Assembly: GCA_000697335.1 (NCBI GenBank)
Contig: JNEM01011186.1
Location: 1 to 20,427 of the forward strand
Direction of reading: 5' to 3'
DNA: 20,427 bases
Origin: Conidiobolus incongruus B7586
Taxonomy: Eukaryota; Entomophthoromycota; Entomophthoromycetes; Entomophthorales; Conidiobolaceae
Below are positions 1 to 9,621 of this stretch, one piece after another; the stretch's first letter is position 1, and each line of letters starts with the position of its first letter. Under the pieces are notes generated by a model. It was given only the letters and a program-made list of their open reading frames with translations. It did not search any database and had not been told where the DNA came from. Position numbers and translations under genes: made by a program.

Positions 1-360
1 TATTAATTAAAATAATTTATAATAGAAACTTTAATATTTAGTTATAAACTTTAATAAATTTGATCTAGTTATAGCTATTATAACTTTTTTAATAGTTAAT
101 TAAATTAATAAATATTTATTTTATATTTATTTTAATCAAACTAAGTTTAAACTCTATTATATATACTATACTTATATAATTAATATTAAAATATTTTAAT
201 AATTATATTAATTTGATAATAATATATATATATATTTTCACTTAATAAATAATTAAATGAATGATAGTTAAAATTATTTTTAAACTATTATTATAAATAT
301 TAAAATGATAAGCAATAAGACTTGATAAAAATAATAATTCATTTATAATAAAATGATTAA
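1..360 (-). mobile_element. Decayed mariner transposase fragment (left edge of window)
   Basis: The first ~230 bases align by eye, in the same order, with part of the better preserved mariner copy at about 15600-16670. Shared landmarks include a tract like aagtttaaact near 140-155 and ataattaatattaaa near 176-190, which correspond to about 16300-16350. Similarity fades between 230 and 360. The piece lacks most of the catalytic part, which would lie beyond the window edge. It is extremely AT-rich, consistent with old decay. It is an inactive DNA-transposon relic; the right boundary is uncertain. Confidence 0.5.
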
Positions 361-373
361 AATCACCTAATTT

Positions 374-504
374 TGTATAACATACTTTATAGTTTAATTC
401 TTAGAATGAAAATTTTAATTTAATATTATTTACTGATTATTCATACTTAATTTTATAAAAATAAAATAGCTTGAATAATTTTCATTTTAGAGGTATGTTA
501 TACA
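374..504. repeat. Short foldback element (possible MITE)
   Basis: A perfect 12-bp inverted repeat, tgtataacatac at 374-385 and its complement at 493-504, bounds a 131-bp unit. The arms may extend inward with mismatches, because aatgaaaatt occurs near the left arm and its complement near the right arm. No clear target-site duplication is seen, so this may be a miniature inverted-repeat transposon or chance in AT-rich DNA. Confidence 0.35.
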
Positions 505-2944
505 CAGGATATTTTCAAACTAAATTGTATTATCCTAGTGCTAGAAACTAAAATAATTATATTGAATTAAGTTGGAGGGTTGATAAGTTATAGGATTAAG
601 ATATAGTTATATAGAGTTTTATTGGGAGTTCTGATAAAGACTTGGAGTTAGTTTCCTTCAGATAGATGGGTAGATAGATAACTGGATAAATAGATAGTGA
701 TTGATAAATAGATCCCTGTTGTATTATTTTTATATTGGGATAGGAATGGATCAATTTAAGGGAAATTAGGATAAGAAGTAAATTATGGGTAAACTAATAT
801 AAAAGGAAAATATATATGGACTAATTGAGTAGAGATGTGACATAAAGTTACATATAGTCACATAATCTCTAAATTAGAGAATATATTGTCCCATTATGTA
901 AATTAGATTTAGATTGATTAAAAAAATTAACTATATTTTCTTGAGTCATGGCAATCAGATATCATTATATTTAGTGCAAGAGCTCTCATTTTGAAGCAGA
1001 AAAGTTTTGGAATTTAGATGAATTGCAAATACAATCACACTTGACGTTGTAAAAAACTTATCATTATGGATGAAATCATTAAGAGTATTTATAGTCAATC
1101 AATGATGTGAATTATATAAGTTATAATATAATTGAGAATAAATTAATGAATAACTATGATTTATCGACCGAAATATTTAACTTTTGAAATAATCTTATAA
1201 TTGATTTTGACTAAAATTTGAGCAAATCATTATAATAATGTAATTTTATTTTGGTTATTCATCTTTTAATTCTAACACGAATTGGTTTAAGAGGTAATTT
1301 AATAGATTATTCAATTGGAATATGGTTCATTGTTAAGTTGTAGATAATGTTGAATTATCATCAATAAATTATTACATATATATTCTATTAAAGTTTAAAT
1401 AATGATTTTTATTTTTATATTTATATTATATCTCAATAATTCCCAAATAAGTTGATTAAACTCTTTCATTATTCGTTTCAATAAGAAAGTTAATCTGAAT
1501 TCTTATTTTAATACTGATAGAAATTCATATTCAATATATATTTGATTAAAAATTGAAATTTCATTCAATAAGTATCAGGATTATAAATATCAAAAACATA
1601 AACCCAAATTTGTATTTGATGAATTTTTTAATCGTTATATTATAATATAACTATTATGTTGATATGAATACTAATTTTAGTGAAATCATCTAAGATTGAT
1701 ATTTTTACAATATATTCATGAAATTTCACAGATGATTTACATCTGATGTTTTTGAAATATTGATATCGACAAATGTGAGTGATATGATTGAATCAAAATT
1801 AGTATATTTGTTCAAGAAAAATTTTTATTTATTTTAAAATACACAAAATTTATGAAATTTAATATTAGTTCAAAATATTATTAATGATACAAATATGAAA
1901 AATTAGGAAATTATGAACTGATAAGAGTTGTGAGGGAAGTTATAGCAATAGCTAAAGAAATGTTAGAAGTAATTAAATGAATAAACCTAGAATATTTTCA
2001 ATTGTAATTCTAGGATTTATTATAATGTTACCAAAATCCTCTATAAATCAATGAGAAATTACAATATTCACAATTCACAGCAGTCCATGTTGGGATATTT
2101 CGACTAATATCAAATATACTAATGAAGTAATAGTTGAATTAATATTTGGATAGATCAAATGAAGAGAGATCAAAATTAGTGATTAATGAAGATGTTAAAG
2201 AGCAAGGCAAATAATATGATTAGTCTAGATATGAAATACTTGGTCAGTAAAAATTAAATAATAAAATTATTTTACAATGAAACAATTTTTTTTCCAATTC
2301 ACAAATTTGGAAATAGGATCAATATGTGAAAAATGAAAATTTCAATTTTCATATACTTTAATAACAGAATGTTATAAATATCTGAATCATCAAAATTATG
2401 TTTTAGTTTTATTCCAAAAAAATTTGAAATACTTTTATCTATAGTATCATATTCATTCACTCTTCGATTTAAAACTCAACGTCATTCAAAAAAACAAGAA
2501 AAATTGAAGTTAGTCAATAAAAATTATCAATTTAAAATGGATGTGACGTCAATTTTATATAATTGTTAAAAATAGCCCATACTGAATTATGACAAAATAT
2601 CAAGTAACTGATAGAAAAGAGAATCACTCGTATATTCAGTCATTATCATATTAGTCAAGCATGAAAGCTGAGTCCAATCAATATAATTCTCTACAAGCTT
2701 AATATTACAAAAAACTTCGTCATCATTTTTATATCGTTTTTCATCCCCAATGATATCATTAAAATTACTAATGGTTCAATTTATTGGAAAACCAATATAA
2801 GCTGAATATTATGTCACTCAACAATTTTAAAATAACTACCCATAATAATTAAATGGATTATATAGGATTATTAATTTAATAGCAGTCCTGATTTCTGAAA
2901 AATTTCATTCTTCTTAAGTTAATATTTGAAAAAAGTGGTAAACT
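505..2944. other. Gene-free AT-rich stretch
   Basis: No convincing gene is visible over about 2.4 kb. Open runs such as 2378-2569 (63 codons, no initial ATG) are within what chance allows in DNA of this composition when six frames are scanned. A few locally less AT-rich patches (for example 2080-2220 and 2440-2560) could be remnants of genes, but nothing is recognisable. A TAGA-type simple repeat lies at 661-713. Confidence 0.6.
661..713. repeat. Degenerate GATA/TAGA tetranucleotide repeat
   Basis: Repeated gata/taga units with interruptions (gatagatggg, tagatagata, tagatagtga, gataaatagat). It is an ordinary impure microsatellite. Confidence 0.7.
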
Positions 2945-3454
2945 ATGCCCCAAGTAGTTCAGTCAAGTACATCTTCCATTCAAGAGCGATTCCAATTCTT
3001 TTTAAATCAGCTTCAGGATGTCATCACCCAACTGTTAACCCAGATCCTTGAGTATTATAATAAAGCCACCGTCATAGTCCAAGAAGTAACTAAGAAAGTG
3101 CAGCAGAAGATGGAAGTATCACCCCCATTCCGTCACTTTATCTACGTCTTTCTCACTTTGGCACTGTTTCCAGTTAGTGTTTTCTTTTTGACTACCGGTG
3201 GAATATTAATTACTTCATTGATCACTTTCTTACTCGGCTTTTTAACTGTTACTGGCACTTTGCTAGCATTTTCATTTGTAGCTCTACTCGCATCTTTAAT
3301 GTTTGTATTTGGAGCAAGTTTATCAACTGTAGGATCATTGTATGTAGGTCTCTTCGTTAAAGAAACTGTTGTATATGGCTATCATCGTCTCGCGAATTCA
3401 TTGTCGGGCACCCAACTCCCCGTAAAACCTCAGAATGGACCCAAGTTTGATTAG
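2945..3454 (+). CDS. Promethin/LDAF1-like lipid-droplet membrane protein
   Basis: This intronless gene encodes 169 residues. Residues about 11-57 form a polar and amphipathic stretch suited to helices, rich in Gln, Leu and Val. Residues about 65-138 are one long hydrophobic block broken by Gly, Pro and Ser, enough for two membrane hairpins, followed by a short polar tail ending in KFD. This plan, including a Phe-rich segment with PVSVFFL, resembles the human lipid droplet assembly factor LDAF1 (promethin) and yeast Ldo proteins, which work with seipin at ER sites where lipid droplets form. The assignment rests on layout and remembered sequence feel, not a search. G+C is clearly higher than in the flanks, which supports a real gene. 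The ATG at 2945 is the first in frame. The gene converges on SDR-A, with about 410 bp between their stops. Another hydrophobic hairpin family, such as oleosin-like or reticulon-like, is possible. Confidence 0.65.
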   Translation: MPQVVQSSTSSIQERFQFFLNQLQDVITQLLTQILEYYNKATVIVQEVTKKVQQKMEVSPPFRHFIYVFLTLALFPVSVFFLTTGGILITSLITFLLGFLTVTGTLLAFSFVALLASLMFVFGASLSTVGSLYVGLFVKETVVYGYHRLANSLSGTQLPVKPQNGPKFD

Positions 3455-3864
3455 TTGATATTTATATTTATTATAGTATCATCTCTGTTGTGGACATTTT
3501 ATAAATATAATACCTATGATTTGAGCTCTAATTGAGTTTTTTAAAATTGCTGATATTGGCAAATATATTATATACATATATTGTTATCATTATCTACATT
3601 AAACTATTTTTTATTCACGAGCTATGTTTAAACTATAATTTTATTTAACCAATTTTCAATTTTAAACCACATTTTATTAAATAACGATATAAATATATTT
3701 AAATGATTTTATTATTTTAAAGGAATACTGATGCTTTGATATTATAAATAATAATAGTATCAATGTAGTATATTACTATTAAACAATCAATTCATAAAGG
3801 TACTTTGATCAAATTATTAGCAATATCAATAAGTATTTTATAATATAATCCAAATAATTGCTAA
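3455..3864. other. Intergenic region between convergent genes
   Basis: About 410 bp of AT-rich DNA separate the stop codons of the promethin-like gene and SDR-A. It presumably holds both 3' ends. I see no gene or clear repeat in it. Confidence 0.7.
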
Positions 3865-5242
3865 TTATTCGTTAAACTTAGCCATAAATTCGTCCGAATC
3901 TTTAATCAAAGCACGTCTCAAACCTGGAATCAAGCATCTAAAGAAAGGTGCGATTTTAGCAGTTTCCGGACACAGAATTTCATGATGTCGGTGCAGTTCA
4001 ATCTCTTTGACGATCCAATCACTCAATTCCTTAGCATCCTGAGTAGGACTCATAAATTCATTGGAATTCACTGCCTTTTCAAAAAGTGCGGTTGATAGCT
4101 TTCCGGGTTGGACCAGTGTGGTCTTGATGGAGCAGTCAGAATATTCGGATTTCAAGTCGTTTACTAATGATTCATGAATTGACATGAGACCGGATTTACT
4201 TGCACAATATACTCCTAAAACATAGTATTGTTACTGATTTGAAATAAAGTTATTTCACTCATATTAATATTCTATTAATTATTATTTAATTTTTTTTAAA
4301 ATTTTCAAAATATAATAATATTGGAAATTCTCTGATTACCTAATCGACTAGGAGAAATGTGAGCTGCTAATGATGAAATATTCACCTAAATTATTAATTA
4401 GTTCTTATAAACAATTATATTGTTATATATTATTTACAATATGGCCCTCTTTCTTCTTTATCATATAGGGCAAACAATATTTAATCAAGTAAATAGGTGC
4501 CATTAAATTCACCTTCAAAGTCCTAGAAATATCCTCTATTAATAATAATTCATAGTTATAACAATTCACTTACAAATCGATATCCTCATTTGCAAATTTG
4601 TCAATGGTGAAAGCTGGTCTCACGATCCCTGCATTGTTGATGAGGATGGTAGGCTCACCCAACTAAATTATCATCAGTATATATAGTTAATATTAGAATA
4701 TATTCAACACACTTTTTCTACTATTTCTGCAACTAATTTGCTAATACTTTCAATTTGGGATAAATCACATTTGAAGAAATGGACATTATCTATAATTCTA
4801 TTAATGTAGAATAAAATATTATTATTATATTGGATTTACCTAGTGTGTAAGGTAATTCTTGAATATCTACAGCTGCAACAATTGCCCCTTTTTCAGCTAA
4901 TGTGCGAGTCATAAAACTACCAAGACCGGTAGCAGCTAATATTATAGTTAATAATAGTGATAAAAAATAAATTGAAATTTCACCTCCTGTCAATATAATA
5001 ACCTTTCCTTTAACGTCATATCTCTTACCATCACCATGGAGTCCCTTAGGTTCGCTGAAAAAGTACCCAATTAACTTGAAGTATAGACGGAGTATAGTAT
5101 ATCCCAAACAAGCAATTGCCAATGAATTGTTGGATTTATGCTGATGTCTGTTCCTTATCAAAATATATATCCAAAAGCCCGAAGACCAATGAAAAATTGT
5201 GTTACCAAGGATTTTGACTAAGTGATTAGAATTAAAAGCCAT
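3865..5242 (-). CDS. SDR-A: membrane-associated short-chain dehydrogenase (RDH10/17beta-HSD11-like), 7 exons
   Basis: Exons read down the minus strand: 5242-4984, 4935-4840, 4789-4713, 4662-4574, 4522-4438, 4385-4340, 4214-3865, giving 1002 nt or 333 residues. Introns are 48-52 nt plus a 125-nt last one; all are GT...AG, one with donor GTGTGT. The product is a classical NAD(P)-dependent SDR. Its cofactor loop TGAATGLG (85-92) is completed only by splicing. NNAG is at 153-156, catalytic Asn179, Ser207, Tyr220 and Lys224 (YCASK) are all present, and CDLS fits the cofactor-binding region. A hydrophobic N-terminus (about 14-60) suggests ER or lipid-droplet attachment, as in SDR16C enzymes acting on retinoids, steroids or other lipid alcohols; the substrate is unknown. 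An in-frame ATG at 5290 would add 16 residues, but 5242 is chosen because SDR-B and psi-1 begin at the matching point and a TATA box lies only 64-72 bp upstream of it. Confidence 0.9.
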
Positions 5243-5305
5243 AGTAAAAAGTTTTAGTATTGATGTTTTGAGATTGAAATACGTCATCATTGGAGTCGTT
5301 CAACC

Positions 5306-5314
5306 CTTTTTATA
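5306..5314 (-). promoter_or_regulatory. TATA box of SDR-A
   Basis: On the minus strand the site reads TATAAAAAG, 64-72 bp upstream of the chosen ATG at 5242. A start of transcription about 30 bp downstream would fall near 5280, so the upstream ATG at 5290 would probably not be in the mRNA. An agatctag motif lies just upstream of it; SDR-B has agatctag just downstream of its own TATA box. Confidence 0.55.
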
Positions 5315-5575
5315 TCTAGATCTCCCTAAAATAATTAATATGATTTTGTCACGACCCATCGTGGAATTATCCAAAACAAGGTTATATTAAGAACACAAAA
5401 CAAAAGTCCCCGAAGCAAGCCAAAATAAGTAAAGCAATTAGTATAGAAAAAGAAAACATAAAATAACACACCAGAATAGTTCACTCAACTATTCTGATCA
5501 TTCCTTGAAAGATCCAAAGAACTAATAAACTCTTCTTACCAAAATCAAAGTGCTTTATAATAAGGAATATATACT

Positions 5576-5818
5576 ATGGTAATGTTTCGTTATCTTTTCT
5601 CCCCTGTAGTCTTAAAGGAAGTTCCCATTACGGAGCCTACGCAGGTGTCCACATTTTTATTCATTGTTGCCATTCTATGTGTAACGCTTAGCTGGGGAGG
5701 AACTTGGTTGACTACCGGGATTGATCGTTGGGTCATGCGTTTATGCTTACTAATGAGCTGGGGGATTCTTATACATCGATGTGATGATCTCGTGACGAAT
5801 ACTTCAGCCTCTCATTAG
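5576..5818 (+). CDS. Small two-pass membrane protein, unrecognised
   Basis: This intronless reading frame encodes 80 residues. Residues about 24-46 (rich in Phe, Val, Leu and ending WGGTWL) and about 52-66 (RWVMRLCLLMSWGILI) are hydrophobic and separated by a very short loop with Asp50-Arg51. The tail HRCDDLVTNTSASH is polar. G+C is high for the region (it holds runs such as tagctggggagg), which argues that it is coding. It resembles in size the small subunits of ER complexes such as oligosaccharyltransferase or GPI-anchor enzymes, but I cannot match it to any of them. It is divergently arranged with SDR-A, with 333 bp between the ATGs, so the two may share a promoter region. It could be one exon of a larger gene, though no clear splice partner is visible. 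Confidence 0.55.
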   Translation: MVMFRYLFSPVVLKEVPITEPTQVSTFLFIVAILCVTLSWGGTWLTTGIDRWVMRLCLLMSWGILIHRCDDLVTNTSASH

Positions 5819-6529
5819 CGGATCTTAGAGGCCGTTGACAGATTCGAAGTTGAATGAATTGATTTCGGCGTTTTTAGTTACTGAAATAGGTTGTGAACTC
5901 TAATTTGGTTATTGCAATTAAATTGACTATAATTTAAAGTTCGACAAATATACAAATACAAATTGGTGTTGAAGTATTTCTTTGAATTTGGTTAATATAA
6001 TAAACTTTATTTAAGTAAGTTCATATTATTTTAAGTTTTGGCATATATTAAACATTTTTTATTGAAATATTAATTAAGAAATTAAATAGTAATACAGATT
6101 AAAAGCTTGTTGAAACTAGTGAAAAAACATTTCCAATTAGATAAAATAATTATTGAATAATCAAATTTTCTTCGAATATATTCAAATTTTGCCTTAATAA
6201 CCTCAACAAAAATGTTAAATAATAAGAATAAAAGTTAAAATTTTAATAATTTTATTAAAGAGATTCAGCATATTAATAAACTTATCGTTTATTTAGATAA
6301 ATTATATTAATCTTAATTTTGATTTGTCAATACAATTTAACTAAATAAATTGATTTATATTTGTTGCCATAAGTCTTTTGTCAAATTTCATAGCTCTTAA
6401 TTAGTCTAGATATTTTTTTTACGATTTACAAAATATTTGAATTATAAAAAAATTAATGAATTTAATTGAAAGTATATTATACAATATAAAATTTTCTTAA
6501 TTAGGATTTATTGGTTTTTGAAATTATTT
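5819..6529. other. Gene-free AT-rich stretch
   Basis: The first ~50 bases after the small gene remain G+C richer and probably belong to its 3' untranslated region. The remainder is AT-rich without a recognisable gene or repeat. Confidence 0.6.
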
Positions 6530-7878
6530 AATCTATTATAATTACCTGAAGTCCAATATAAAAACTTTTTAAAGTTGAGATCAAAATTGACTCAAAGCTA
6601 CATATTTGGGATAAATTCTCGCCATAACCATATAGTTCAGTTTTATTTATAATTTAATTGCTGAACTGCCTGGCATCTTAGGCAAGGAATCAGTAAAACT
6701 ATGCATATCAAGATTTTGGAATAGTGCTATATTTAGTTTCCCTGGCATTAATAATATATTCTAATGTAGTGGTCTGAGTAGTGTGTGAGTAGATCGTTTA
6801 CAAGAGATTTGCTGGATGACACGAAACCACCTTTGCTATCGCGGTAAACACTCGAAGTAAATATTGTGAGGAGATAAACTGTGAAATATAGATATTGTTT
6901 TAATTATTAAAATTAGAACAATAAGTAATGTGAATACTTTATAAATAGAAATATATCAAATTATTAGTATATAATGCTTGGAGAGTGAATCAATTAACTA
7001 GTTAAGTTGGTTATATGTGTGCCATTGAAGATGAAGCATTCATAAAGAATTATATACCGATATCAATATGAAAATTCAGTTGCTTGTTATAATTCTGATA
7101 TTTATAATATGTCCCACCTTCTGTCGGAACATATATGGTAAACAATATATAATGAAATAAGTTGGAGCATCCAAATCAATCCTTAAAGTTTTATAATTAG
7201 ATGGTTAAATAGTATAATGGTGCTATATATATATATCTTTGAATTATCAATCGATATCCTTGTAAGCAAATTTGTTAATGAGGAATGTAGGTCTGGTGCC
7301 ACCACTATTGTTGATCAGGATAGTAGATTTACCTAACTCATAAATGAACAATCTAGACAAATATAAAAGTTTTTGGTATGCTTCAGTAACTGCATTTTTG
7401 ATGCCTTTTTTAATATTTAAACTTTATATATTCTACCTTGAATAAATCGAATTTTTTATAAAATTTACAATAATTATTATGTAAATAATTTTAATTCAAA
7501 AAATTGAAATTACTTAAGCGATATTGCAAATGAACTATATCAATCGCTGCAATAATATTACCTTTTAAAGCTAATATAATAGTATTATAAAACTATTACA
7601 ACTGATATTTTTTTAAAAAATCTCCAGTTAAAGTGATTATCTTGTTGGTTAAATCATATTTTTCACCTTTCCTCTTAAGTCAGTTTTGTTTAATGGAAAT
7701 GTATCCAAGAATCTTAAAAGACAAACAAATATTAATTTATTCCAAACATACAACTACCAGTGATATGTCGAGTTTGAGTTGGTGTTTGTTTCTGATATAG
7801 ATATACTAAAAAGCCCAAAGCTCAATTAAAAATTGAATTTACAAGGAATTTAAGCTAATGATTAGAATTAAAGTTCAT
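6530..7878 (-). pseudogene. psi-1: decayed full-length SDR copy
   Basis: All seven exons of the SDR-A/B family can be traced on the minus strand. Exon 1 starts at 7878 (MNFNSNH, then a stop) and runs to about 7620 (KYDLTNKIITLTG). Exon 2 is near 7500-7600 (IIAAIDI), and exon 3 is only faint near 7380-7480. Exon 4 lies at about 7336-7248 (LGKSTILINNSG), exon 5 at 7190-7106 (85 nt), exon 6 at 7043-6998 (46 nt), and exon 7 runs from about 6846 down to about 6530 (VYRDSKGG, SLVNDLLTHYS). Exon 5 and 6 lengths equal those of the intact genes. The copy has several stops and frameshifts, an eroded glycine-rich loop, Asn179 changed to Asp and lost splice sites (the exon 5 donor reads ATAAAT for GTAAAT). 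Tyr220 and Lys224 remain. It cannot make an enzyme. It lies head-to-tail with SDR-A, so it may be a tandem duplicate of it, although exon 7 resembles SDR-B more. Confidence 0.88.
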
Positions 7879-8593
7879 TTTTTATAATAGTAACTCCAAT
7901 GAGCATAGTTGAATCAGCAATTTCTGAAATAAAATTCCCTACCGGAGTAACTAACACAGTGCTCAGTTTATGTGTCTGATAATTATTATTCTTGAATAAT
8001 GGTACTATTAATCTTATTAATTAATCCTTGAACCAGTCCATGTTTGGAATTAATTATTTCATCTAATACAATTTAATCATCAAAATTAATAAGTAATATG
8101 GGCAATTATATTGCTAATTCTCTTTAGTATACCTAATTTATATTTCCAAGGATTTAACAATATATATATTATTCAAATTACCGGTTAATATCATGTGATG
8201 CCAAAAAGATTTTAAAAGTTCTCAGTTTATGAGTTTTTTATAATTTCAAATATTTTTTAAGTAATTTAGTAATAATATACTAATTCCTCAATATCAGAGG
8301 AAAAAGTTGAATCTGTTTCATAATCTTCAAAAGAGGAATATATCTGATATAAATTATTTCAAAATAACCCTCCAATAAACTAATTTTTATAAGTGATCAT
8401 TTGTATTTTGGCTTTTGTATATTGGATCTGAGAAATATATAATTAATTGTTTAATAAATATATTTTATTATATTATAATACTATTTGTAAGAATGAATAC
8501 ATTTTTATATATTTCAAAACTAAAATTTTACTGATTTCTAATTGATTTATATATTTAACACTGATTAATATAAATTTAGTTATTTAATGAAAA
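7879..8593. other. Gene-free AT-rich stretch upstream of psi-1
   Basis: The part next to psi-1 would be its former promoter. No gene, TATA box matching that of SDR-A, or repeat is evident. Confidence 0.6.
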
Positions 8594-8940
8594 TTGAAAT
8601 TGATGAAAAATATTATCATGAGTAGAGTGATATATTCAAACCTTCACAATCCGAATCACTCATTATCCGCAATAAAGACCCACTTGCAACATGATCAACA
8701 AATAGCCCGACATTCGGAATCAATTATTCCATTTGATATGCTATTCGAAGATCAGAAGAACACGTCAACCCAACTATAAATATCCTAATACAAATTAGTC
8801 GTGACGGAAGTCCTCTTCCTAGGATTCTTCCCTACAATATAGGTTAAATAATATACTACCCCTTTATATCATTTAACATGCGCCGTCCCAGAAGACGACT
8901 ATTCATCTAATTTTAATTTACACCTAACTTCCCAGCTGAA
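8594..8940 (+). other. G+C-richer patch, possible decayed gene or regulatory island
   Basis: The patch stands out from its AT-rich surroundings (for example ctcttcctaggattcttccc and cgccgtcccagaagacgac). A 61-codon ATG frame occupies 8594-8779, and another frame is open over about 8735-8840 with residues such as SRDGSPLPRILPYNIG. Codon content looks protein-like in patches, but frames change and no family is recognised. It could be a broken host gene, an unannotated spliced gene with short exons, or upstream regulatory sequence of SDR-B, which starts 680 bp downstream. I do not call a product. Confidence 0.3.
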
Positions 8941-9530
8941 ATCAAAATGATTATTGATTAAATATGAGTTATCGATACAATTCTTAATTAATTAAATATA
9001 AACTACTAGTGATAAAAATGTATGTCTTTTAAAATAATATTGATATTCATAAGAATACCATTAAATTTCAAATTAAATAATGAAATCCTTGAAAATCTTC
9101 AAACTTAAAAACACAAGAATGATTTTGTAAACATTAATAGATATCAATGGACAATTATGAATAAAAGAATTGTTCTCATATTTCCCATTATTGTGATATG
9201 TAATGGAGAAGGAATAGAATTAAGAATAAAAAATAACTTTATTGTATCATACTCTAGTCAACATATCTCTATCAATATTTCATATATTATAACCAATGTA
9301 TATCAATAATATCTAAAATTATCCATTTGTAATAATTTTTTAGTTATAATAATTTTTTTTATAAAATTTTTAAAACAAACTTTATAAATAGAAATATTTG
9401 ATTCAACTTATAACCACAATATGTGTGTAAATTTAACATTTATACCGAATCAACCTGATTTTAATATTTTATAAATGGCTTATACAATTAAAGAAATTAT
9501 TAATAATATGAGAAATTTCAACGATATGAT
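8941..9530. other. Gene-free AT-rich stretch upstream of SDR-B
   Basis: No gene is seen. It presumably carries upstream promoter sequence of SDR-B. Confidence 0.6.
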
Positions 9531-9539
9531 GTGTGGTGC

Positions 9540-9548
9540 TATATAAAG
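9540..9548 (+). promoter_or_regulatory. TATA box of SDR-B
   Basis: TATATAAAG lies 74-82 bp upstream of the ATG at 9622, similar to the spacing in SDR-A. It is followed at once by agatctag. An 11-nt motif actcaactatt at 9558-9568 also occurs at 5483-5493 upstream of the small membrane protein gene. Confidence 0.6.
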
Positions 9549-9621
9549 ATCTAGTTTACTCAACTATTGACTCATTTTTTATTTTGAATCTAATAGTTAC
9601 TATTAATAATTATAATTTGAA

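Noticed and set aside
661-713. CRISPR-like or tandem functional array
   Set aside because: It is an impure tetranucleotide microsatellite without spacers.
1561-1850. Possible decayed gene with a ~27-codon protein-like run
   Set aside because: The run is short, no family is recognised, and the surrounding frames are closed.
2378-2569. 63-codon open run without an initial ATG
   Set aside because: No known motif or G+C rise; several such runs are expected by chance in six frames.
4790-4983. Reading SDR-A exons 1 and 2 as one continuous frame through 4936-4983 and past 4840
   Set aside because: Read unspliced, the cofactor loop is lost after TGG. Removing the 48-nt intron restores TGAATGLG, and SDR-B has the same junctions.
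5243-5290. Upstream in-frame ATG giving SDR-A 16 extra residues
   Set aside because: SDR-B and psi-1 start at the position matching 5242, and the TATA box at 5306-5314 puts the probable transcription start at or below 5290.
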